This document shows positions 6,398 to 11,879 of a stretch of 11,879 bases of DNA, piece by piece (position 1 is the stretch's first letter; the number at the start of each line of letters is the position of its first letter). The stretch is from DATIJJ01 sp039936115 (GTDB lineage Bacteria; Pseudomonadota; Gammaproteobacteria; DSM-16500), in NCBI GenBank assembly GCA_039936115.1, contig JBDTIZ010000080.1, forward strand, positions 1-11,879. Direction: 5' to 3'. Below the pieces are notes generated by a model. That model had not been told where the DNA came from and searched no databases. It was given only the letters and a program-made list of their open reading frames with translations. The position numbers were made by a program, and so were the translations under genes.

Positions 6398-6447
6398 GCT
6401 GCTGAATTCTCGCACCCGAAAGGAGCGAAAATTCAGCGGCTTTTTTT
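6398..6447 (+). terminator. strong rho-independent terminator after the methyltransferase gene
   Basis: GCTGAATT (6401-6408) pairs with AATTCAGC (6430-6437). The stem extends outward through T-G and GC (6398-6400 with 6438-6440) and inward through TCGC/GCGA. Seven T residues follow at 6441-6447. It ends the DUF3577-DUF6876-methyltransferase unit. Confidence 0.88.
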
Positions 6448-6484
6448 ATGCTTATCTTAGCTTGCATGCTTTTGATTTTGCTTT

Positions 6485-6527
6485 ACCGCGTCACTACAGA
6501 CATTGAAAATGTCCGTAGTGACGCGGT
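6485..6527. repeat. 43-bp near-perfect palindrome in a gene-free stretch
   Basis: The left arm ACCGCGTCACTAC (6485-6497), one mismatch, then GACATT faces the right arm AATGTC (6508-6513), the mismatch, then GTAGTGACGCGGT (6515-6527). The loop is only three bases (GAA, 6505-6507). The single A/C mismatch would be a G-U pair in a minus-strand transcript. No T run follows, so it is unlike a normal terminator. A binding site, replication or transfer origin element, or RNA hairpin are all possible. Confidence 0.75.
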
Positions 6528-6572
6528 GCTCTACCCCGCGTAATTATATGAAAATAAATACTATTTTTTTGA

Positions 6573-6600
6573 ATACTGTCACTGGAGCGTGAGACGGTAT
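6573..6600 (+). repeat. imperfect inverted repeat hairpin
   Basis: ATACTGTCAC (6573-6582) pairs with GT (6589-6590) and GACGGTAT (6593-6600), leaving a bulged GA and loop TGGAGC, with one T-G pair. It lies between the 43-bp palindrome and the RNA-like copy 2. Its function is unknown. Confidence 0.45.
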
Positions 6601-6652
6601 GAAAAATTAATTTTAACAATGACTTTTTTCAAAAAAAATTCTGATTCCGCGA

Positions 6653-6680
6653 TTGACTAAAATGCAAAAACATTTATGCT
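6653..6680 (+). promoter_or_regulatory. putative promoter of the RNA-like element, copy 2
   Basis: TTGACT (6653-6658) and TATGCT (6675-6680) are separated by 16 bases. Transcription would start near 6687, directly before the first predicted hairpin of the RNA. The -35 box is strong and the -10 box moderate. Confidence 0.5.
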
Positions 6681-6686
6681 ATGAGC

Positions 6687-6799
6687 ATAGTCCCCTTGCG
6701 AGACTCAAAACCGCAAAAAAGGCCAGCGCAGCATAATGTAATCCTGACCGCATCTAACAAGATGTTTATGCAATGTTTCTGGTAACAGAAACATTTTTT
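6687..6799 (+). ncRNA. putative small RNA of the element, copy 2
   Basis: This stretch is homologous to 4001-4124. Order of structures: hairpin AGTC/GACT (6689-6692 with 6702-6705), an A-rich linker, stem GGCCAG/CTGACC (6721-6726 with 6744-6749, one mismatch) around the conserved ATGTAATCC, hairpin CATC/GATG (6751-6754 with 6761-6764), then the terminator stem. The CATC/GATG hairpin reads CACT/AGTG in copy 1, so both sides changed together and pairing is kept. A promoter-like pair upstream and a terminator at its end suggest an independent transcript of about 113 bases. I do not recognise it as a known RNA family. Confidence 0.6.
6772..6799 (+). terminator. rho-independent terminator of the putative small RNA
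   Basis: AATGTTTCTG (6772-6781) pairs perfectly with CAGAAACATT (6786-6795) around loop GTAA, followed by further T residues to 6799. The T run is only on the plus-strand side, which argues for a plus-strand transcript. Confidence 0.75.
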
Positions 6800-6865
6800 C
6801 CTCTAGCAATACCTCCTTCGGGATTTTTCAAGCTCTTAGATGTAATCCATCTTTAGTCCACACTT

Positions 6866-6895
6866 AGCGATTCTTATCGCTTTCTTTTTATTTTT
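6866..6895 (+). terminator. possible second terminator hairpin with T-rich tail
   Basis: AGCGAT (6866-6871) pairs with ATCGCT (6876-6881) around loop TCTT, followed by a T-rich tail to 6895. Just upstream, hairpin AGATG/CATCT (6838-6842 with 6848-6852) displays a third ATGTAATCC (6840-6848). The rest of 6800-7017 holds no gene that I can support. Confidence 0.45.
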
Positions 6896-7017
6896 AAAAA
6901 ACGACCCAATGACATTAATTTATCAATTCATAATGGGTATCGCGATTCAACTTAAAAAATGATGCAACGTAAGAAGTAAATTTATATAGCGTATTAATTA
7001 AACTTAAAGGAATAGAT

Positions 7018-7248
7018 ATGTCACAACTTAAAGACAATGAAGCAACTGAAGATGAACCACCCACTAAGGAGATTAAGCAATATTTCATTAACGAAGCACA
7101 ATTTCAACTTTTAAAACAGTGTCAACATGAGATTTATGAGCAAACGGAGGTATCACCAGCGATACGCAAAATTGTTAACGAACTTATTAGTGAAGAAAAT
7201 TTGCAGAAAATAAAATCGAAGTACATTGCTGTATGGAACATACAATAA
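7018..7248 (+). CDS. small possible ribbon-helix-helix protein
   Basis: This 76-residue protein is not one I can assign to a named family. After an acidic N-terminus (EATEDEPP), residues about 20-65 read as a strand (QYFINEAQ) and two helices (FQLLKQCQHEIYEQ and PAIRKIVNELI). This order and the VSPAIRKIVN turn recall ribbon-helix-helix DNA-binding proteins. The start has AAAGG at 7006-7010, seven bases upstream. It lies alone between two terminators, directly after the large structured intergenic stretch, so a regulator acting on the nearby palindromes is possible. That link is a guess. A small terminator follows 35 bases after the stop. Confidence 0.65.
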   Translation: MSQLKDNEATEDEPPTKEIKQYFINEAQFQLLKQCQHEIYEQTEVSPAIRKIVNELISEENLQKIKSKYIAVWNIQ

Positions 7249-7282
7249 GTCTATAGAAAACTGCTCTCAACCTATTGTCTCT

Positions 7283-7306
7283 TTGCAACGTAAGTTGCGG
7301 TTTTTT
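7283..7306 (+). terminator. rho-independent terminator after the 76-residue gene
   Basis: GCAAC (7285-7289) pairs with GTTGC (7294-7298) around GTAA, with flanking T-G pairs, and six T residues follow at 7301-7306. The recombinase gene begins 85 bases later and so probably has its own promoter. Confidence 0.7.
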
Positions 7307-7390
7307 GTCGCACGGCGCAAAAAGCTGAGGCACTTAACACTAACCTTAAATTAGCCGTAATGAGAGTAGGTTCTAAATGGAGAATAGATT

Positions 7391-8263
7391 ATGGGGATTC
7401 GACACAATTTACAGCGTTCGATCCAAAATATTTTAAACAACAATCGGACTGGATCGTATGACACCCAAGCAAACAGGCGTCATATACTTTTTACATTTGC
7501 TAAGGACATTATCTCAGCAGGTTATGGTTTACGAGGTGTAAATGGACTAAAACAAAAACACATTTTCGTAGCAGTACGGCATTGGCAAGAAAAAGAATTG
7601 TCGGTCGCTACTATTAAAAATAGGATGTCCGCATTACGCAATTTATGCGGCATTATAAATAAAGAAAATATCGTTCCGACCAATGATCAATTAGGCATTG
7701 GAAAACGCAGTTATGTTAGTTTAAAAAATCGTGCGATTCATCAACCCGATTTTTCAAAAATAAAAGATCCAAATGTGATGGTTTCTCTTCAATTACAGCG
7801 TCTGTTTGGCTTACGTCGAGAGGAGTCATTAAAAATTAAACCTCACATGGCAGATAAAGGTGACAAACTTGAATTATTGTCCTCTTGGTGTAAAGGAGGG
7901 CGAGGAAGAAGTGTGCCTATTCGTACAGATGAACAACGTTATTGGTTAGATCGTGCTAAACAAATTGCGAGCGACTTTGGTCAATCGCTGATACCAGAAA
8001 GAAAAAGTTATATCCGGCATCGTAATGCATATGATAAACAAACATTACGAGCAGGACTGAGAAATTTGCATGGACTTCGACACGCTTATGCTCAGCGCAG
8101 ATACAAAGAGCTAACTAACTGGGAAGCGCCGATCAATGGTGGTTTAACCTCATTTGAATATAGTAGGTGGCAAAAAGAAATAGATTATCGGGCGCGGATG
8201 GTCTTAACAGAGGAACTCGGCCATTCACGCGAGCAGATTACAGTGAATTATTTAGGGCGATGA
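7391..8263 (+). CDS. tyrosine recombinase, Integrase_1 type
   Basis: This 290-residue protein is a complete site-specific tyrosine recombinase of the kind annotated as phage integrase N-terminal plus Integrase_1. An N-terminal SAM-like helical domain (about 5-95, with VATIKNRMSALRN) binds DNA. The catalytic set is visible in order: Arg142 in FGLRREES, Lys168 in WCKGG, the HxxR pair His227/Arg230 in HGLRHAYAQ, His278 in LGHSRE, and the nucleophile Tyr287 in VNYLGR near the C-terminus. All key residues are present, so it should be active. GGAG at about 7379-7382 precedes the ATG. Whether it is the ICE's own integrase or an accessory resolvase/xer-like enzyme cannot be decided, since no attachment site is seen nearby. 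Confidence 0.88.
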   Translation: MGIRHNLQRSIQNILNNNRTGSYDTQANRRHILFTFAKDIISAGYGLRGVNGLKQKHIFVAVRHWQEKELSVATIKNRMSALRNLCGIINKENIVPTNDQLGIGKRSYVSLKNRAIHQPDFSKIKDPNVMVSLQLQRLFGLRREESLKIKPHMADKGDKLELLSSWCKGGRGRSVPIRTDEQRYWLDRAKQIASDFGQSLIPERKSYIRHRNAYDKQTLRAGLRNLHGLRHAYAQRRYKELTNWEAPINGGLTSFEYSRWQKEIDYRARMVLTEELGHSREQITVNYLGR

Positions 8264-8298
8264 AATAAGTGGAATTAATTTAATATAGAGAAAAGTAT

Positions 8299-8952
8299 AT
8301 GTCTAAACAAATAACGCAATGCATTAAAGGTATAGCTACATTTATTTTTAATCCAGTTAGTATCGGATTCTTAATAGGAGTGATTTTTTTTGGCTTTTCA
8401 ATAGTAGAATTTAGCACATTATTGAATGAAATTTCATATCCGTTTATTGGATATGACACACCTAAAATGGGTATTACGGCCAAATGTATTTATATTCTAA
8501 AATCAGCTGCGGTAAAAGACCTTATTTTCAGTTTTTGCATTTGGTCGTTTACGTGGTGGGCGTATGTTTGTATAAATAATAAAGAAAAAGAAAGCATTGC
8601 ATATACATTATTAATGTTAAGCATTACATGCTTATCTTCTTTGATTTTATTGTTTCTTTATACGCAACCACATGAACTACATCTCTACAGAGCTGTTTTT
8701 GAATACTTTGTATTTTTGCTTGGAGTAAAAGTTCTTAAAAATATTCCAACTTCTGCTTTAACCAGGCATGGCTTTTTAATATTTTTCTTTATTGAATATA
8801 TGTTTTTTATGCTCATACCAGCGAATATTTATAGAGATGCTAAATTATCGTTTTTAATTAGCCCTATCAATTATATTATGATTTTTGTTGGATTGGGTAT
8901 TGCAGTACGTATAGTTTATCCGCTTTGGCAAGAAATGAAAGATCGTGATTAA
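8299..8952 (+). CDS. multi-pass inner-membrane protein of unknown function
   Basis: This 217-residue protein is strongly hydrophobic, with about five or six predicted membrane segments: roughly 17-37, 74-92, 100-121, 129-146 (weak), 158-176 and 187-206. The short C-terminus ends in charged residues (QEMKDRD). No catalytic motif is recognisable and I cannot name a family. A GAGAAAAG stretch precedes the ATG at 8299. It begins 35 bases after the recombinase and is followed, 55 bases later, by a lipoprotein gene. The recombinase, this gene and the next three all run in the same direction, so this looks like cargo of the element. Confidence 0.72.
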   Translation: MSKQITQCIKGIATFIFNPVSIGFLIGVIFFGFSIVEFSTLLNEISYPFIGYDTPKMGITAKCIYILKSAAVKDLIFSFCIWSFTWWAYVCINNKEKESIAYTLLMLSITCLSSLILLFLYTQPHELHLYRAVFEYFVFLLGVKVLKNIPTSALTRHGFLIFFFIEYMFFMLIPANIYRDAKLSFLISPINYIMIFVGLGIAVRIVYPLWQEMKDRD

Positions 8953-9007
8953 AATTAATTACAGAAATTAGCCAATAAATATCAAAACTAAATTTAATGA
9001 GGTTTTT

Positions 9008-9367
9008 ATGAAAAGAAAAGTAATGTTAAGCACATCTGTTTTACTATCAATGTTTTTTCTTTCAGGGTGCGTGTCATCTGATATACAAGCAATTGTAGCT
9101 AATGGCACAGCAACATCAAATGATAAATTAGCGCCCACTAATTCTGCCAAAGTTCGCTTATATTTTGGCAATCAAGGATTGCCGAAATATTATAAGGTCA
9201 TAGGGCGCGTGAGCGCAGACAATTACAGCATTATAGGGACGTCACATACCCAAAACTTTATCTCAGCAGAAATGAAAAAACAGGCGGCATCTATTGGAGG
9301 CACTGGCGTTATTAATATTAGTTCCGCGTTAGATAAAACGATGGGGGATGTAATTACTATAAAATAA
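9008..9367 (+). CDS. small secreted lipoprotein of unknown function
   Basis: This 119-residue protein has a basic N-terminus (MKRK), a hydrophobic core and the lipobox LSGC, giving Cys21 as the lipidated residue. The mature domain (about 45-119) holds YYKVIGRVSAD, an SAEMKKQAASIGGTGVINISS segment and a final strand. This strand-helix-GGxGV-strand layout recalls small envelope proteins with an RcsF/YbjQ-like fold, but only weakly. Ser22-Ser and following residues do not show the Asp at +2 that keeps lipoproteins in the inner membrane, so the outer membrane is the likely site. GAGG at 8999-9002 supports the start. A strong hairpin separates it from the next gene. Confidence 0.75.
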   Translation: MKRKVMLSTSVLLSMFFLSGCVSSDIQAIVANGTATSNDKLAPTNSAKVRLYFGNQGLPKYYKVIGRVSADNYSIIGTSHTQNFISAEMKKQAASIGGTGVINISSALDKTMGDVITIK

Positions 9368-9371
9368 GAGT

Positions 9372-9398
9372 TCCCCCGTTTTTGAAAAAAACGGGGGA
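9372..9398 (+). repeat. 12-bp GC-rich hairpin between lipoprotein gene and next gene
   Basis: TCCCCCGTTTTT (9372-9383) pairs perfectly with AAAAACGGGGGA (9387-9398) around loop GAA. No T run follows, so it is not a standard terminator. It ends six bases before the AGG ribosome site (9404-9406) of the 9414 gene and may stabilise the upstream mRNA 3' end or reduce downstream expression. Confidence 0.7.
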
Positions 9399-9413
9399 TT
9401 CACAGGTAAAAAA

Positions 9414-10535
9414 ATGAATAATCTAGAACTAAATAAAATAATTGATCATTTTGAAAATATGAATGCTGAGTATAATCAGGTTAATGATAATTCATCCGAT
9501 CAAGAAAAGTTATCTATTGAAATTGAAAAATTAGACATCATTGAAACCGTTAAAAGTAATTTGTGTGTTTTATCAGGCAAAGTTAGATTTGAGAAAAATA
9601 GGAAAATATCATTTTTCAAAAAATGTTTTGGCGGTGCATTTGCAATAGTAAGTACTTTTTTTACTGGTGTTGCAGGTTACTTGGGCTTTTATAGCATTTT
9701 AAGTATGCTGATTAATATAATAAGCCCAGTTTCTTTGGCAGCATCTATTTTATTTGGCTTACTGGAGAGTATCGTTTTTTTATGGGGAGATGCGAGAGAG
9801 CTACGCATTGCTACCGGAATTTCGTTTTTTAAAACAAGTCCTATAATGAATATTTATAGAGCCCAGCTCAACTTGACTAATGATATTCAAAATTTATTAA
9901 TTTCACCAAGCTGTGTAAGCAAGTTGTCCCTAAAGGAGTGTTGCCAATACCAGAAATTATTGCGTTTAGTACAGAATGATATAAAAAACAAAAATAATTT
10001 TTTATTGGTTGAGCATACAGCCACTATTTTCAGAAAAACGGTTAAATCAATTGCTGTAACGGCTGAATTATTTTCTTATGCTGGCGCGGGATTTTTTTTA
10101 GGAAAAGCAATATTAGGGTTGCTAGCTGCTTCACTTATAGCGACACCCATAGGGATTAGTATCTGTGCTGGGGTCGCTTGTTTTGCAGCAGTTGCTTTTT
10201 GCTATTTGCGACAAAACAAAGTGTTAAGTGCTATAGATAAAATAGCGGGTAATCCTAAGAAATTAATAAAAGATCAGAAAAAGTTTCTGTCTGAGCATGG
10301 TAATGCCGCAACGTTTAACAATGAAATAGGACTGGCTATTGATGAAAAAAATAAAAAAGAAAATGAGGTGCAGAGTCTAAGAAATCAGCTTAATTTGATG
10401 ACTAAAAAAATATTTCCTCAGATTGTTGAAAATACGGATAAAATTTGCAATGTAGAATATAGGAAGGGTACAATGCAGTCCAACTTATCAGAAAATTCTA
10501 TTTTCAATACTAGCAAAAGAATAGCTATGGCGTGA
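9414..10535 (+). CDS. membrane protein with two hydrophobic hairpins and coiled-coil ends; unknown function
   Basis: This 373-residue protein is not one I recognise. Residues 1-60 are acidic and helical. Two pairs of hydrophobic segments follow, about 73-98 with 103-125 and about 215-240 with 242-264, rich in Gly and Ala. A charged cytosolic-type region (about 128-212) lies between them. The C-terminal 100 residues include a coiled coil near 310-340 (KKENEVQSLRNQLNLM). No enzyme motif is seen. This layout is found in some membrane-targeted secreted effectors of intracellular gammaproteobacteria and in some toxin or immunity proteins, but neither is demonstrated. An AGG eight bases upstream of ATG 9414 supports the start. 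It follows the lipoprotein gene after a hairpin. Confidence 0.7.
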   Translation: MNNLELNKIIDHFENMNAEYNQVNDNSSDQEKLSIEIEKLDIIETVKSNLCVLSGKVRFEKNRKISFFKKCFGGAFAIVSTFFTGVAGYLGFYSILSMLINIISPVSLAASILFGLLESIVFLWGDARELRIATGISFFKTSPIMNIYRAQLNLTNDIQNLLISPSCVSKLSLKECCQYQKLLRLVQNDIKNKNNFLLVEHTATIFRKTVKSIAVTAELFSYAGAGFFLGKAILGLLAASLIATPIGISICAGVACFAAVAFCYLRQNKVLSAIDKIAGNPKKLIKDQKKFLSEHGNAATFNNEIGLAIDEKNKKENEVQSLRNQLNLMTKKIFPQIVENTDKICNVEYRKGTMQSNLSENSIFNTSKRIAMA

Positions 10536-10576
10536 TAAATTCCTGCTATTTTAGCATATAAATATCTGAGGATAAG

Positions 10577-10807
10577 ATGATAAAAAGCATTTTTGATGTT
10601 TCAATTTTTGAATTAAATCGTATTTTAAAAAGGTACATCGAAGCCGTGAAAACTGAAAATGAAACATTACTCTGACAGTTAAAATTAGAATATCCTGATT
10701 TTTTTTCTGTTGAGTTTAAAAAATATTTGCAGGAATGGATTGAAACATTCGGAGCTAGTCATCTTTTGCCTAATGTTGAGCCTAAAGCCCAAATAAAGAT
10801 TCATTGA
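10577..10807 (+). pseudogene. 76-codon gene interrupted by an in-frame TGA
   Basis: A strong ribosome site (GAGGA, 10568-10572) precedes ATG 10577. The frame runs 32 codons (MIKSIFDVSIFELNRILKRY...) to TGA at 10673-10675, then stays open for 43 more codons with normal protein-like content (DFFSVEFKKYLQEWIETFGA) to a TGA at 10805-10807. The simplest reading is a single CGA-to-TGA or similar change in a small helical protein. Programmed readthrough or two separate peptides are less likely options. No family is recognised. It lies 41 bases after the preceding gene in the same direction, so it was probably its operon partner. Confidence 0.55.
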
Positions 10808-11044
10808 ATTTCTGCATGACATATAAAATTAGGTTTCCTAAATAGTGAAGACAAAAACTTAAAAAGTTTCTTAAATAGCCTATTTATGGTGAGTTGAGAA
10901 ACAAACCCATGCTACATTGCTGGCTCTTAGCAGTAGTGAATAATCTTATTTGAATTCACAAATTATATTTTTTTCTTTAAATCGCGATAAAAATTCTAAT
11001 GAACATCCAAAGCAAGTAAAAGTCTTGTCTTGGGGGTTGCGGGT
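10808..11044. other. gene-free stretch before the intron 3' end
   Basis: No supportable gene is present. It holds only small weak hairpins, such as TTAGG/CCTAA near 10829-10841 and AAATA/TATTT near 10876-10888. If the intron is on the minus strand, the right end of this stretch is its 3' exon. Confidence 0.4.
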
Positions 11045-11080
11045 GAGTAGAATGGCCAGATCGCTCTAGCCAAACCCTCG
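11045..11080 (-). ncRNA. group II intron domain VI and 3' splice end
   Basis: On the minus strand, TGGCTAGA pairs with TCTGGCCA (one G-U) around GCGA. An outer GAG.../...CTC arm carries unpaired residues near the 3' side, as expected for the branch-point A. It follows domain V directly. The intron 3' end falls at about 11045-11047; the exact base is uncertain. Confidence 0.6.
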
Positions 11081-11083
11081 TCA

Positions 11084-11116
11084 GAACCGGACTTGCAGAA
11101 TTACCGCATCCGGCTC
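11084..11116 (-). ncRNA. group II intron domain V (catalytic)
   Basis: The minus strand has an eight-pair lower stem GAGCCGGA/TCCGGTTC, a two-base AG bulge, and an upper stem TGCGG/CTGCA. The catalytic AGC triad is present near the 5' base. The loop is TAATT instead of the usual GNRA-like tetraloop, and the domain is 33 rather than 34 bases, which may signal decay. Confidence 0.8.
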
Positions 11117-11142
11117 CCGATAGATCAGCGTCCCCACACATT

Positions 11143-11765
11143 TCAGCGAGCATGGTACATCGATATTGTTTTCCAATTAGTTGGAAAATTCACCGCGTTA
11201 AGTGATTCATCTAATCTTTTCTCTGTCACACGTTTCTTTCCACCGCGCCGATTAAACCATCGAAAGATCAACCATCGACTTATCTGAAGGAATTGATTAA
11301 CACGTCTCTTATTGTCAGAGACGCAGTGATAATTTATCCAACCTTTTATGCCAGATATCACATGTTTTAGGAACTCTTGTGTATCTTCTACATTTAAATT
11401 TTCATTTAGGAATTGTTTCATGCTTCTTAACTTGCTAGAAAATCTGTCGCGACGACTCGTGTATTTAAGACACCAGTAACCGCGTTTTGATTTACCCCAG
11501 TAGCATGTAAACCCTAGAAAATTAAACGTTGGCAGTCGCTTGCCAGCTCTTTCAGCTTTCATTGCATTCAGATGACCAGCAGATATCATCTGCGATTTAT
11601 CTATATGCATTTCAAGCCCATATTTATTTAATCGTTTAGGTAAAATATCGTAGAATCGTTCAGCATCACTACGATCAGAGAAAGTGAATACCATATCATC
11701 GGCGTATCTAATTGTTTCTGACCTACCATGAAAATGGAGAGCGTAAAATTTGGGGGGGTCATCTT
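11143..11765 (-). pseudogene. ltrA: 5'-truncated group II intron reverse transcriptase/maturase
   Basis: This is the C-terminal part of an intron-encoded protein. The reverse transcriptase active site reads RYADD, FLGF follows about 60 residues later (thumb boundary), and a maturase domain X segment (GIKGWINYHCVSDNKRR) lies near the end. Domain V starts 27 bases beyond the stop, as in intact introns. Complete proteins have about 400 or more residues; here the earlier RT blocks, including the PQGG motif, are absent. The frame stays open to about 11832 with only a TTG start and a TGA just before it, and I see no RT motif in any minus frame from 11766 to the window end. So the gene is broken just upstream of YADD, near a run of seven G at 11751-11757. 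Confidence 0.75.
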
Positions 11766-11787
11766 GCATTAATTCGTAGTTAATTAT

Positions 11788-11805
11788 AAGTCTTAGTAAA
11801 GACTT
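11788..11805. repeat. small perfect inverted repeat next to the RT break
   Basis: AAGTCTT (11788-11794) faces AAGACTT (11799-11805) around AGTA. It lies in the sequence that replaces the missing RT blocks and could belong to whatever inserted there. The remaining bases to 11879 show no recognisable gene. Confidence 0.35.
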
Positions 11806-11879
11806 TAAAATTAAATGCGAGGCTCTACACAATGAAATTTTATTTCATAAAAATCGCCCTTCACGATGTAAGCCCTATG

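Noticed and set aside
4001..6799. Minus-strand orientation for the duplicated RNA element
   Set aside because: The A/C mismatches in its second stem would be G-U pairs on the minus strand, which briefly favoured it, but the promoter-like boxes and the T run after the last stem of copy 2 are on the plus strand. The orientation is not settled.
3840..7017. CRISPR array
   Set aside because: The repeats seen are few, diverged and not evenly spaced; no direct-repeat/spacer pattern and no cas genes.
6963..7294. 11-base direct repeat TGCAACGTAAG flanking the 76-residue gene (6963-6973 and 7284-7294)
   Set aside because: Several 11-mer matches are expected by chance in 12 kb, and the second copy is part of a terminator stem; no sign of target duplication or mobile element ends.
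7250..8300. Attachment site or tRNA gene next to the recombinase
   Set aside because: No tRNA-like cloverleaf or flanking direct repeat could be found by eye around the recombinase gene.
11093..11287. Plus-strand open frame of 64 codons
   Set aside because: It lies across intron domain V and antisense to the reverse transcriptase gene, has no ribosome site, and has no protein-like pattern; it is a shadow frame.

Overview
AT-rich bacterial DNA that looks like part of an integrating conjugative element (ICE) of the family whose core genes carry names such as PFL_4669 and STY4534, in a gammaproteobacterium. A Legionellales-like host is plausible from the base composition and the style of the cargo, but nothing here proves the genus.

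Layout. Positions 1-3150 form a tight plus-strand operon: the tail of an unidentified gene, an OmpA-type lipoprotein with a glycine zipper, a compact MobH/TraI_2-like protein that has lost most of its HD-type metal ligands, a PFL_4669-family (TIGR03761) protein, a 66-residue unknown protein, and a small lytic transglycosylase. Positions 3164-3801 hold a convergent ParE/ribbon-helix-helix toxin-antitoxin pair with a near-consensus promoter and a repeated GTATAC operator. Positions 3802-4268 are non-coding and carry copy 1 of a structured RNA-like element. Positions 4269-6392 hold three ICE accessory genes: DUF3577/STY4534-like, DUF6876-like, and a stand-alone N6-adenine methyltransferase. Positions 6393-7017 are non-coding and contain a strong terminator, a 43-bp palindrome, a second hairpin, and copy 2 of the RNA-like element with its own promoter and terminator. 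A small possible ribbon-helix-helix protein and a complete tyrosine recombinase (Integrase_1 type) follow. Positions 8299-10807 are cargo of unknown function: a multi-pass membrane protein, a lipoprotein, a membrane/coiled-coil protein, and a small gene broken by an in-frame TGA. The right end (about 11045 to 11765) is the 3' part of a group II intron on the minus strand: domains VI and V plus a 5'-truncated reverse transcriptase/maturase.

The most interesting signals are non-coding. (1) Each of the three genes at 4269, 4780 and 5250 has a leader with the order X-Y-X'-Y'-SD. X pairs with X', Y (inside the X hairpin) pairs with Y' just after it, and Y' is also complementary to the gene's own Shine-Dalgarno region. 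The three leaders use mostly different sequences for the same pairing plan, which points to a shared RNA switch controlling translation. (2) A roughly 115-nt structured RNA element occurs twice, with a conserved core and a covarying hairpin. The second copy lies between promoter-like and terminator-like signals, so it may be a small RNA of the element.
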